A stretch of DNA of 5,438 nt from an uncultured Pseudomonadota bacterium (GTDB lineage Bacteria > SAR324 > NAC60-12), in assembly GCA_913052275.1 (NCBI GenBank), contig CAJXDX010000120.1, positions 1 to 5,438 of the forward strand, in the 5' to 3' direction. The translations under genes were made by a program, and so were the position numbers. Below, one piece after another: positions 1 through 5,438 of this stretch. Position 1 is the stretch's first letter. The number at the start of each line of letters is the position of its first letter. A model generated the notes under the pieces. The model saw only the letters and a program-made list of their open reading frames with translations, made no database searches and was not told the origin of the DNA.

Positions 1-261
1 GTCATTATTCAGATCATGCACCAGGTTTTCCAGCTCTTCCTGGGATGTAGTTTCAGGCAGGTCGTGTCCAACTGACCTGATTCCCAGTTCTGCACAGGTT
101 CTTTTCTTGTTGCGTACATATATTGCTGAAGCAGGATCTTCACCAACCAGAATAACTGCCAGGCATGGCTCTACTCCCCTGGCTTTTAAATGTTCTACTT
201 CATTGCGCAACTCCTCATTGATTTGCGCACTTATTATTTTTCCTGAAATTAATTCACTCAT
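1..261 (-). CDS. folD: FolD, bifunctional methylenetetrahydrofolate dehydrogenase / cyclohydrolase (N-terminal 87 residues, cut by left edge)
   Basis: The reverse strand gives 87 uninterrupted codons from an ATG at 261 to the window edge. FolD is a cytosolic enzyme that interconverts 5,10-methylene-, 5,10-methenyl- and 10-formyl-tetrahydrofolate with NADP(H), feeding purine, formyl-Met and thymidylate synthesis. The N-terminal catalytic domain is recognisable: a start resembling MSELISGKIIS, then LVGEDPAS (38-45) followed by YVRNKKRTC (48-56). The last contains the family Y-x-x-x-K pair (Y48, K52), where the Lys is catalytic. The C-terminal Rossmann domain lies outside the window. No Shine-Dalgarno precedes the ATG, but the start agrees with the usual FolD N-terminus. 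The gene is divergent from the ygfZ-like gene across 56 bp, and both products handle folate. Family identity is very secure; regulation is not visible. Confidence 0.95.
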   Translation of the reverse strand, partial: MSELISGKIISAQINEELRNEVEHLKARGVEPCLAVILVGEDPASAIYVRNKKRTCAELGIRSVGHDLPETTSQEELENLVHDLNND

Positions 262-317
262 GTTTTTTAGAATTATGAAATTTAAAGATAGTTACAAATC
301 TGCAATTTCCCTGTAAA

Positions 318-1415
318 ATGGGGATTGCACACTCAAGATTAAATTTTATGGATATATACAAAAAAATTGATGTGCTTCACCTAAAATTAGGCGGCAACAT
401 CCAGGAATTCGAAGCAGGTGCAGGTCTGCCGACAAACTATTCTGACAGATTATCAGAAGAAATCAATCTGCTCCTTAACGGCTGCGGATTATTTGATCTC
501 AAAGCCTGCTGGCTGATTGCCTTGAGAGGCCCAGATGCGGGAACATTTTTACAGGGAATGGTTACAAGTGACGTGTTGCAGCTGGAAGTTGGCCAGATAC
601 ATTCCAGCTTGATCTGCGGTAATAAAGGAAAAATTCAACATCATTTGCTGATTCTTCGCAGTCATTCAAATGAGTGGATAGTAATTTGCGATCCGGGAGA
701 AGGGCGTGCGGTTGGAACATTGCTGGATAATTTTCATGTCCGTGAAGACTTGAAATTACGTCTTCTCAACAACGAAGAAATGCTGCGGATGGACTTGATA
801 GGACCTTATGCGGAGAATATTTTAGAAAAAATGGGACGTGATCCAGATAATTTCCAATGGGTGTTTGAGGGGACCACAGTATTTTCTACAAAATATGATT
901 TAGGAAGATCACCACGATTTATCAACCTGGTTGATATTGGAGTAATACAAAAATATGTTGAGAAGGTTCTCAAATTTCAGAACGTTGATCTGATTAGCCT
1001 TGAAGCATTTGATCTGATTAGAATAGCTGAGGGAGTTCCAAGGGCAGGCGTTGATTACAGCACAGAGAATTTTCCTCAGGAAGCAGCACTTGGGAATCAC
1101 ATATCATACAACAAAGGATGTTACATCGGCCAGGAACCACATGCACGAATGTATCATCGGGGTCATCCGAATTGGCTTTCCGTCTGGTTAAAAATTCCAG
1201 GTAAGTCTCCTGCAGCTGCCGGAAGTCCCCTGTTTCAAGGTGGAAAGGAAATAGGGGAAATCACAAGTTTTGGGGAAAGTATTAAGGATGAAGGATTTCA
1301 CCGTGGAATTGCCATGATCCGGCATGAAATTGCAAAAGAAAACAAACTGCTTGCTCTGGCGCCTGACCAGCAGCCATTTATAGAACATGAACCGCTGCCG
1401 AGTAACATTTCATAA
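318..1415 (+). CDS. ygfZ: YgfZ/GcvT-family folate-binding protein (Fe-S cluster enzyme maintenance)
   Basis: The 365-residue protein is homologous to the glycine-cleavage T-protein fold, but it carries the YgfZ signature KGCYIGQE at 266-273. This includes the conserved Cys268, equivalent to the functionally important Cys of E. coli YgfZ. Other family landmarks are LRGPDAGTFLQGMVTSDV (69-86), a GNKGK segment (101-105) in the usual barrel position, and RIAEGVPRAGVD (235-246) followed by the P-x-E of FPQEAAL. Known family role: a cytosolic tetrahydrofolate-dependent factor that keeps certain Fe-S enzymes (MiaB type, for example) active; it is not an aminomethyltransferase. It is somewhat longer than E. 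coli YgfZ (326 aa), mostly at the N-terminus, where about 45 residues precede the conserved core. ATG 318 and in-frame ATG 348 (residue 11) are both possible starts and neither has a clear ribosome site. The divergent folD neighbour fits a folate role. Confidence 0.88.
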   Translation: MGIAHSRLNFMDIYKKIDVLHLKLGGNIQEFEAGAGLPTNYSDRLSEEINLLLNGCGLFDLKACWLIALRGPDAGTFLQGMVTSDVLQLEVGQIHSSLICGNKGKIQHHLLILRSHSNEWIVICDPGEGRAVGTLLDNFHVREDLKLRLLNNEEMLRMDLIGPYAENILEKMGRDPDNFQWVFEGTTVFSTKYDLGRSPRFINLVDIGVIQKYVEKVLKFQNVDLISLEAFDLIRIAEGVPRAGVDYSTENFPQEAALGNHISYNKGCYIGQEPHARMYHRGHPNWLSVWLKIPGKSPAAAGSPLFQGGKEIGEITSFGESIKDEGFHRGIAMIRHEIAKENKLLALAPDQQPFIEHEPLPSNIS

Positions 1416-1420
1416 CAATC

Positions 1421-1514
1421 ACACACTTCCGGGTGATGCTGCCCTGCCTATATTCCCATTTCCAATGGGCTGTTTCACAGTAGTCTGTTTGTTATCTTTT
1501 ATAAGTGTGTTTTT
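1421..1514 (+). terminator. Possible weak transcription terminator after ygfZ (long-loop inverted repeat plus T run)
   Basis: Six bases after the ygfZ stop, ACACACTT (1421-1428) is the exact complement of AAGTGTGT (1503-1510), which runs directly into TTTTT (1510-1514). The 74-base interior holds a compact hairpin, CCCATT/AATGGG (1455-1460 and 1464-1469, loop TCC), that could bring the outer arms together. The T run lies on the plus strand only, so it would serve ygfZ rather than the convergent lipoprotein gene. The long loop and AT-leaning stem make this unlike a textbook terminator, so confidence is low. Confidence 0.25.
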
Positions 1515-1532
1515 CTATAACCTTTTTTGATG

Positions 1533-2582
1533 TCAGGGCATAAACCGAAAAACTCTATTATAATAAAAGTACCGGTTAAGTGACAAGTTACGTGAAAGTC
1601 CGTAAAAATAGTCGTCTCCGGAATTATTATATTTTTTGCGCCTGATGCTCCATTTTCTTCCTGAACCATTCATTTCCAGCTGGTATACTCCAAAGTCAAT
1701 GTTCGCTCTCCGATCTGATTTGTTTAAATACAGTACTTCAGGAGCAAACTCACTGCGGTTAGTTTCAGAAAGTACCTTGATTATATCACCTGTAAACTTC
1801 AGCTCATAAGTTACCAGACGAGGCGGGTTCCAGGGTGACAACTGCTCTTCATTAGTCAATAAGGCGGGACGGTGGTCCAGTGCATCTTTTGGTGTTTTAT
1901 ATCCTGCATTTTTCTTCCAGCCACTGACCTGCAAAGGTGAAAGCTCTCTGAAATTTACAAATTTTTTAAATTCACTGCGCAAATAACCTTGAGACGACTT
2001 GCGTTTTATCTTCAGACCAATGGTGTTAATTGAATATTCTGCAAGCTGCTGAGGCAAAGCTTTATAGACAACATCCTCAAGAAAAAAAATCCTTGATTCA
2101 CTGGAGATTTTACCTGTTAAGATTTTTCTGTTTGGTGTATTGATCAAAACCTGCATCTCCATTTCTTCTGCAAGTCTCAGATTAGAACTGAATCGTGAAA
2201 ATTCCAATTCTACTTTTCCAGTTATCAGCAAATGCCACCAGTGATTCATTTCAGAACGTGCATCACTATGGTCAGGATTCAGTGATAATGCGGTTTCTAA
2301 CCTGCGAAATGCTTTGTGAAATTCCTTTTTCTTTAAATAGTGCTCGTACATTTCGAAATTTTCTGCAGCAACCCTGACATTCATTCTGGTCAAGGCCTCT
2401 CGAATTTCTTCGTTGTCCGGATCTTCAATGGCAGCTATCCGGTATTCTATGGCTGCTTCAGCCCAGCGTTGTTCCTGTTCCAGTTTAAGTCCCTGATCAT
2501 AATGAAAAGAGCAGCTGACGAGAAGCCAGGGAGTAAAAAGCAGGAACAGTTTTCGTCCGATAGTCAATCGCAAAGATCTCAT
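1533..2582 (-). CDS. TPR-repeat outer-membrane lipoprotein of unknown function
   Basis: I do not recognise the family. Its 349 residues start with a basic n-region (MRSLRLTIGRK), a hydrophobic core and the lipobox LVSC with Cys24. The +2 residue is Ser, so by E. coli rules the lipoprotein would be sent to the outer membrane, facing the periplasm. Two TPR-like helical hairpins follow: about 28-59 (YDQGLKLEQEQRWAEAAIEY, then a D-P-D-N turn) and about 78-109 (a Y-E-H-Y-L start, then ALSLNPDHSDA). These suggest protein-protein contacts. The remaining ~230 residues look beta-rich, with no cysteines and no motif I know, and the C-terminus is strikingly Tyr/Asn/Arg-rich (Y318, Y325, Y327, Y338, Y340, Y341) and ends FRFMP. 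The start codon overlaps the guaB stop (ATGA) and lacks its own Shine-Dalgarno, implying co-transcription and coupled translation. It may act in envelope assembly, but that is inference. Confidence 0.8.
   Translation of the reverse strand: MRSLRLTIGRKLFLLFTPWLLVSCSFHYDQGLKLEQEQRWAEAAIEYRIAAIEDPDNEEIREALTRMNVRVAAENFEMYEHYLKKKEFHKAFRRLETALSLNPDHSDARSEMNHWWHLLITGKVELEFSRFSSNLRLAEEMEMQVLINTPNRKILTGKISSESRIFFLEDVVYKALPQQLAEYSINTIGLKIKRKSSQGYLRSEFKKFVNFRELSPLQVSGWKKNAGYKTPKDALDHRPALLTNEEQLSPWNPPRLVTYELKFTGDIIKVLSETNRSEFAPEVLYLNKSDRRANIDFGVYQLEMNGSGRKWSIRRKKYNNSGDDYFYGLSRNLSLNRYFYYNRVFRFMP
2579..2582 (-). promoter_or_regulatory. ATGA stop/start overlap coupling guaB to the lipoprotein gene
   Basis: The guaB TGA (2581-2579) and the lipoprotein ATG (2582-2580) share four bases. 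The bases upstream on the minus strand (guaB codons for Met-Asn-Val-Lys) contain no purine-rich ribosome site. Translation of the lipoprotein therefore probably depends on ribosomes terminating at guaB and restarting. The overlap is read directly; the coupling is inference. Confidence 0.7.
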
Positions 2583-4057
2583 GATTTAACATTCATTGGA
2601 TAGTTAGGAGCTTCTTCAGTAATAAAAATATCATGCGTGTGGCTTTCTCTTAATCCCGCGTCAGTAATTTTAACAAAGCGTGTCTTTGTACGTAATTCAT
2701 CTATCGTTGCGGAACCTGTGTATCCCATGCCTGCACGCAAACCACCTACAAACTGGTAAATTGAGTCAGCCAGATGTCCTGTGTAAGGCACACGACCTTC
2801 GATTCCTTCAGGAACAAATTTAACTTCTTCTTCAATATGATCCTGAAAATAACGATCTTTGCCGCCTTCCTTCATTGCACCTAAAGAACCCATGCCTCGA
2901 TAGATTTTGTAGCGTCTGCCCTGGTACAGCACTACTTTCCCGGGAGACTCAGCACTTCCTGCGAACAAGCTGCCAATCATCACCGTGTGGGCTCCCGCAG
3001 AAATAGCTTTTACAATATCTCCGGAATATTTAACACCTCCATCAGCAATAACAGGAACGTTTGAATTGCTGAGCGCGTCAGAAACTTTGTCAATAGCAGT
3101 GATTTGGGGAACTCCGATGCCCGCTATCATACGTGTTGTGCAAATTGAGCCAGGACCAATCCCTACTTTAACAGCGTTCACACCGGCCTTAACCAATGCG
3201 TCAGCGGCCTCTCCTGTAGCTATATTTCCGCCGATAATCTGCAGGTCCGGGAAGTTTGAACGAAGTTTTACTATGCTGTCAATTACGCCTTGTGCATGTC
3301 CGTGAGCAGTATCAAGTACAACTGCATCTACATCGCTTTTAATAAGCATTTCTGCACGTGTTAATAAATCTGAGGATGGACCCAAAGCAGCTCCAACTAA
3401 AAGACGTCCCTGCTCATCTTTATTAGCCTCAGGAAACTTACGAGCCTTTTCGATATCCTTGATGGTTATCAGCCCTACGAGCTCATAATTTTCTGAAACA
3501 ACAAGCAGTTTTTCAATCCGATGTTTATGCAGCAAACGTTTGGCTTCATCCATTTCAATGCCCGGGGCAACTGTAATCAATCGTTCATGTCCTCCTGTCA
3601 TCAAAGCTGAAACAGGCTGATCGAAATTAGTTTCAAAACGCAAATCTCGATTTGTCAGAATGCCCACCAGTTTACGACCTTGGGTAACAGGAACACCCGA
3701 TATGCGGTAATCTTTCATTAAGGTCAAGGCGTTCTGCAGCGGCTCATCAGGTTCCACCGTAATGGGATCAGAAATCATTCCACTTTCGGAACGTTTGACA
3801 AGATTGACCTGCCTTGCCTGGTCTTCAGAACTCATGTTCTTATGTATAATTCCCATACCTCCTTCCTGGGCCATGCAGATAGCTGTCTGATGTTCGGTAA
3901 CTGTGTCCATTGCCGCACTTAGCAATGGAATGTTGCATCCTAATGTTTGGGTAATTCTGCTTTTTACGGAAACTTCTGAAGGCAATAATTTGGAATGTCC
4001 AGGGAGTAGAAGGACATCATCAAATGTAAGGCTGTCCTCTATTCGGTCTTTTAGCAT
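2579..4057 (-). CDS. guaB: GuaB, inosine-5'-monophosphate dehydrogenase
   Basis: Oxidises IMP to XMP with NAD+, the committed step of guanine nucleotide synthesis, as a cytosolic tetramer. The full 492 residues match the normal bacterial length. The N-terminus has the typical LTFDDVLLLPG (10-20) and SAAMDTVTE (47-55). Two CBS domains are inserted at about 95-143 (GVPV, GILTNRDLRF) and about 152-206 (LVGLITIKDIEKA); in this family they bind adenine/guanine nucleotides and tune activity. The catalytic loop GIGPGSICTTR (299-309) supplies Cys306. ADGG (338-341) and GSLFAG (362-367) bind IMP phosphate. YRGMGS (386-391), the flap Arg-Tyr pair in DRYFQ (R402, Y403) and EGIEGRVPY (417-425) complete the site. 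The C-terminus has the usual ESHTHD segment (471-476). The ATG at 4057 is the family start but has no Shine-Dalgarno. It is followed directly by the coupled lipoprotein gene; guaA is not adjacent. Confidence 0.98.
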   Translation of the reverse strand: MLKDRIEDSLTFDDVLLLPGHSKLLPSEVSVKSRITQTLGCNIPLLSAAMDTVTEHQTAICMAQEGGMGIIHKNMSSEDQARQVNLVKRSESGMISDPITVEPDEPLQNALTLMKDYRISGVPVTQGRKLVGILTNRDLRFETNFDQPVSALMTGGHERLITVAPGIEMDEAKRLLHKHRIEKLLVVSENYELVGLITIKDIEKARKFPEANKDEQGRLLVGAALGPSSDLLTRAEMLIKSDVDAVVLDTAHGHAQGVIDSIVKLRSNFPDLQIIGGNIATGEAADALVKAGVNAVKVGIGPGSICTTRMIAGIGVPQITAIDKVSDALSNSNVPVIADGGVKYSGDIVKAISAGAHTVMIGSLFAGSAESPGKVVLYQGRRYKIYRGMGSLGAMKEGGKDRYFQDHIEEEVKFVPEGIEGRVPYTGHLADSIYQFVGGLRAGMGYTGSATIDELRTKTRFVKITDAGLRESHTHDIFITEEAPNYPMNVKS

Positions 4058-4100
4058 TATGCTTGTTGGTGATGAGCTTTATAATATTGATGCAGGAATA

Positions 4101-4130
4101 AATATATTCGGTTTAAAATGGGATGTTGAA
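4101..4130 (-). promoter_or_regulatory. Candidate promoter for the guaB operon
   Basis: Reading the minus strand, TTCAAC (4130-4125) is followed after 18 bp by TATATT (4106-4101). TATATT matches TATAAT at 5 of 6 positions, while TTCAAC matches TTGACA at only 3. Transcription would begin near 4094, giving a leader of about 40 nt before the guaB ATG. The area is AT-rich, so other -10-like strings exist (TATTAT near 4082-4087, for instance), and the choice is tentative. Confidence 0.3.
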
Positions 4131-4173
4131 AAAAACTGTTTACATAAAGAGACAGACTCTCAATGATGCGCAA

Positions 4174-4187
4174 AACTGATATCAGTT
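4174..4187. promoter_or_regulatory. 14-bp perfect palindrome AACTGATATCAGTT, possible operator
   Basis: The sequence equals its own reverse complement with no spacer; symmetry stops at 4173/4188. It sits about 117 bp upstream of the guaB start and about 44 bp beyond the candidate guaB -35. It could bind a dimeric regulator of guaB or be a chance palindrome in AT-rich DNA. No known consensus was recognised. Confidence 0.3.
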
Positions 4188-4264
4188 CAGAATTTGTTTT
4201 ACGCTACTGTTTTCTTTTCAAATGATTATACACGCAGGATCAAAAATAACACACTTAATTTCAA

Positions 4265-4280
4265 GTTTTGCCGGCAAAAC
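4265..4280. promoter_or_regulatory. 16-bp perfect palindrome GTTTTGCCGGCAAAAC, probable operator
   Basis: A perfect dyad with central CCGG lies 7 bp upstream of a candidate -35 box (4288-4293) and 129 bp before the start of the LolA-like gene. Even-length palindromes with a central CG are typical of LacI-family operators, which makes that family a guess rather than an identification. It is not followed by a T run on either strand, which argues against a terminator. Flanking CACTTA and TAAGTG extend the symmetry, but with unequal gaps (7 and 1 nt). Confidence 0.4.
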
Positions 4281-4287
4281 GTAAGTG

Positions 4288-4316
4288 CTGACATAACACA
4301 ATTTTAAGGGAATAAA
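4288..4316 (+). promoter_or_regulatory. Candidate promoter for the LolA-like gene
   Basis: CTGACA (4288-4293, 5 of 6 to TTGACA) is separated by exactly 17 bp from AATAAA (4311-4316, 4 of 6 to TATAAT). This would leave a leader of about 85 nt. A closer but weaker pair is TTGTTC (4339-4344) with TAGTAT (4362-4367), also 17 bp apart. The 16-bp palindrome immediately upstream would suit an upstream regulator. Confidence 0.3.
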
Positions 4317-4409
4317 GAAGAGATTATTGTCTTTTAACTTGTTCTCAAATTTCGATTCAGTTAGTATCTGCAAAAACTCAGGAATTCTTACTGAGAAAAA
4401 TTTCGGAAA

Positions 4410-5273
4410 ATGTCTGTAACTATGTCAAAAAATCATTATTGCATTCTTCTCATTATTTTTATTTTTTTCCTGTTTCAGGGCAACGTACATGCTGTTAGCT
4501 GCAAAGAGCTTGATTCTCCCGAAAAAATAAAATCGTTCATGAATGAGTCGCATCTTTCCAGCCCGTTTTTACGAAAGAATGTCAGTGTAACAGTAATTTT
4601 AGATGCATGTGAAGGAAAGGTTTGCAAATCAAAATCCAAACGTGAAGCACAAAAAGAGACGCTTCGCATCCAAAGACTGGATAATAAACGAAGAATATTT
4701 GCCGAGAAGGGTCCTAATGCTCCAAGATGTGTTATTCAACGGGGTGCAAGACGTTTCGTTTGTTCCAGCTGCGGGGTTGTTTCCAATGAAAACTGTAGAA
4801 GTTTCCCTTCAGATGAAAGCACTATCTTTCCTGGGACAAACATTGATTCAGCCGATTTTGAGTTTGTTTCCGGAGATGTGAAACAGATGAAGTGTTCCAA
4901 ACTCAAAAATCCGAAATATTTTAAAATTGAAACCTTAATGAATACTGATTCTGGAGACAGCGAAAAATCCTATGATCGCGTACTGAGTTTTTTTGACAAG
5001 GAAAAAGGGGTGCCAATCATGGCGAATTTTTTTGCAGAAAAAGTGCTTAGAAAAGTATACCGTTTCTTTCCGAAATATTATGTCAAAGTTGGAGGAAAGT
5101 GGTTTTCAAGCGTAATGCGTGTCCGTACTACTCGGGGCAGCGAGAAAAAATTTATATTTGAAACACTTATACATGTAGATAAAAATAAAGGGAAACTAAA
5201 ACTGTATCTTGATTTGACTGACGACCCGGTCCTCAAAAATGTGCCTCCTGAATCATTGTTCAGTTCAGACTGA
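4410..5273 (+). CDS. Exported cysteine-rich LolA-like (outer-membrane lipoprotein-sorting-like) protein
   Basis: The 287-residue protein has a Sec signal peptide: hydrophobic core CILLIIFIFFLF (11-22) and probable cleavage after NVHA (28). There is no lipobox, so it should be periplasmic. From about 140 on, the pattern resembles the LolA-like family annotated as outer membrane lipoprotein-sorting protein: PGTNIDSADFEF (141-152), SYDRVLSFFDKEKGVPIMAN (187-206), then LRKVYRFFPKYYVKVGGKWF (213-232) and a C-terminal NVPPESLF (277-284). That fold binds lipid or lipoprotein acyl chains, and such genes often sit beside RND transporters or outer-membrane proteins. The unusual part is residues 29-165, with eight cysteines (31, 67, 72, 107, 118, 121, 129, 162), including CSSC, suggesting several disulfides. 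ATG 4410 or in-frame ATG 4422 could start it; the latter gives a more standard signal peptide and has GGAAAA at 4405-4410. The family call is from pattern memory and moderate. Confidence 0.6.
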   Translation: MSVTMSKNHYCILLIIFIFFLFQGNVHAVSCKELDSPEKIKSFMNESHLSSPFLRKNVSVTVILDACEGKVCKSKSKREAQKETLRIQRLDNKRRIFAEKGPNAPRCVIQRGARRFVCSSCGVVSNENCRSFPSDESTIFPGTNIDSADFEFVSGDVKQMKCSKLKNPKYFKIETLMNTDSGDSEKSYDRVLSFFDKEKGVPIMANFFAEKVLRKVYRFFPKYYVKVGGKWFSSVMRVRTTRGSEKKFIFETLIHVDKNKGKLKLYLDLTDDPVLKNVPPESLFSSD

Positions 5274-5438
5274 ATTTTCTGATATCAATCCCCCAGAAAC
5301 TGTAGCAATTTCCAATCTGAATTCTAAAATCCTCTTGCAGTCATTTCTGCTTCCGGCACTTATGTTCATCACACTTTGCTTTGCAGCCCCAGCTGCTGTA
5401 TCTCAGGAGACAACTGATAGTGATTTAAGCCAAAGTTT
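5239..5438 (+). CDS. Start of a second exported-protein gene, cut by right edge
   Basis: A stop-free frame runs from ATG 5239 to the window end (66 codons plus two bases), offset by +1 from the preceding gene. It encodes a clear Sec signal peptide: NSKILLQSFLLPALMFITLC followed by FAAPAAVSQE, with cleavage likely around APA/AVSQ. After that only about 14 mature residues (TTDSDLSQS and so on) are seen, so the product cannot be named. The start is uncertain. ATG 5239 overlaps the previous gene by 35 bp and gives an unusually long 31-residue n-region. ATG 5362 falls in the middle of the hydrophobic core and would leave a poor signal. Non-ATG starts CTG 5317 or TTG 5335 would give the most normal signal peptide. 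No ribosome site resolves it. It is probably co-transcribed with the LolA-like gene, whose family is often paired with an outer-membrane protein or RND transporter. Confidence 0.6.
   Translation, partial: MCLLNHCSVQTEFSDINPPETVAISNLNSKILLQSFLLPALMFITLCFAAPAAVSQETTDSDLSQS

Larger units (their letters stand above)
4058..4409. other. Divergent intergenic region between guaB and the LolA-like gene
   Basis: These 352 bp hold no convincing gene on either strand. They are AT-rich and contain two perfect palindromes (4174-4187 and 4265-4280) and weak promoter-like pairs facing outwards. A further short repeat, CACTTA (4252-4257) with TAAGTG (4282-4287), brackets the second palindrome unevenly. A minor CTCAG/CTGAG pair (4377-4381, 4391-4395) lies just before the right-hand gene. 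No tRNA, riboswitch core or terminator was recognised. Confidence 0.7.

Noticed and set aside
268..273. TAGAAT as a -10 box for ygfZ
   Set aside because: No acceptable -35 lies 16-18 bp upstream, and the surrounding sequence is AT-rich enough to give such hexamers by chance.
107..316. Plus-strand 69-codon open frame
   Set aside because: It lies mostly antisense to folD, whose reverse-strand frame has clear family motifs; the plus-strand product resembles nothing.
1455..1469. CCCATT/AATGGG hairpin as a stand-alone terminator
   Set aside because: The stem is only 6 bp, and no T tract follows directly on either strand.
2195..2603. Two overlapping plus-strand frames opposite the lipoprotein N-terminus
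   Set aside because: They are antisense to the lipobox and TPR coding region and lack any protein-like features.
2985..3305. Plus-strand 106-codon open frame
   Set aside because: It lies entirely opposite the guaB catalytic core, so it is a shadow of a conserved gene.
3903..4166. Plus-strand 87-codon open frame reaching into the guaB upstream region
   Set aside because: Most of it is antisense to the conserved guaB N-terminus, and the rest is low-information AT-rich sequence over the candidate promoter.
4265..4280. The 16-bp palindrome as a rho-independent terminator
   Set aside because: Neither strand has a T run after it, and no gene ends nearby; both flanking genes start outward from this region.
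4603..4881. Plus-strand 92-codon frame inside the LolA-like gene
   Set aside because: It is a frame-shifted shadow; the host frame has the signal peptide, cysteine pattern and family-like C-terminus.

Overview
The window comes from a chromosome of a diderm (Gram-negative) bacterium. It is AT-leaning by eye. The evidence for two membranes is a lipobox protein with Ser at +2, an exported protein whose C-terminal half resembles the LolA-like lipoprotein-sorting family, and a YgfZ-type iron-sulfur maintenance protein. The FolD and GuaB sequences would fit a proteobacterium or delta-proteobacterium-like lineage, but I cannot fix the taxon from sequence alone. Hardly any start codon has a recognisable Shine-Dalgarno sequence.

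Left part (1-1415): the 5' end of folD (tetrahydrofolate C1 metabolism) runs off the left edge on the minus strand. It is divergent, across 56 bp, from a complete ygfZ-like gene for a folate-binding protein tied to Fe-S enzyme maintenance. A shared folate theme for this pair is plausible. Beyond ygfZ a short convergent gap holds a loose inverted repeat ending in a T run.

Middle (1533-4057, minus strand): guaB (IMP dehydrogenase, committed step of GMP synthesis) is followed by a TPR-containing lipoprotein gene of unknown function. The two overlap by ATGA, so they are probably one translationally coupled transcript. The usual partner guaA is not next to guaB here.

Right part (4058-5438): a 352-bp divergent intergenic region carries two perfect even-length palindromes (14 and 16 bp) and weak candidate promoters. 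It leads into an exported, cysteine-rich LolA-like protein. That gene overlaps or abuts a second exported-protein ORF, which starts near 5239-5362 and continues past the right edge. The two probably form an envelope-related operon.

No RNA genes, CRISPR arrays, insertion sequences or phage genes were seen. The most unusual material is the uncharacterised guaB-coupled lipoprotein, the eight-cysteine LolA-like protein, and the palindromes upstream of it.
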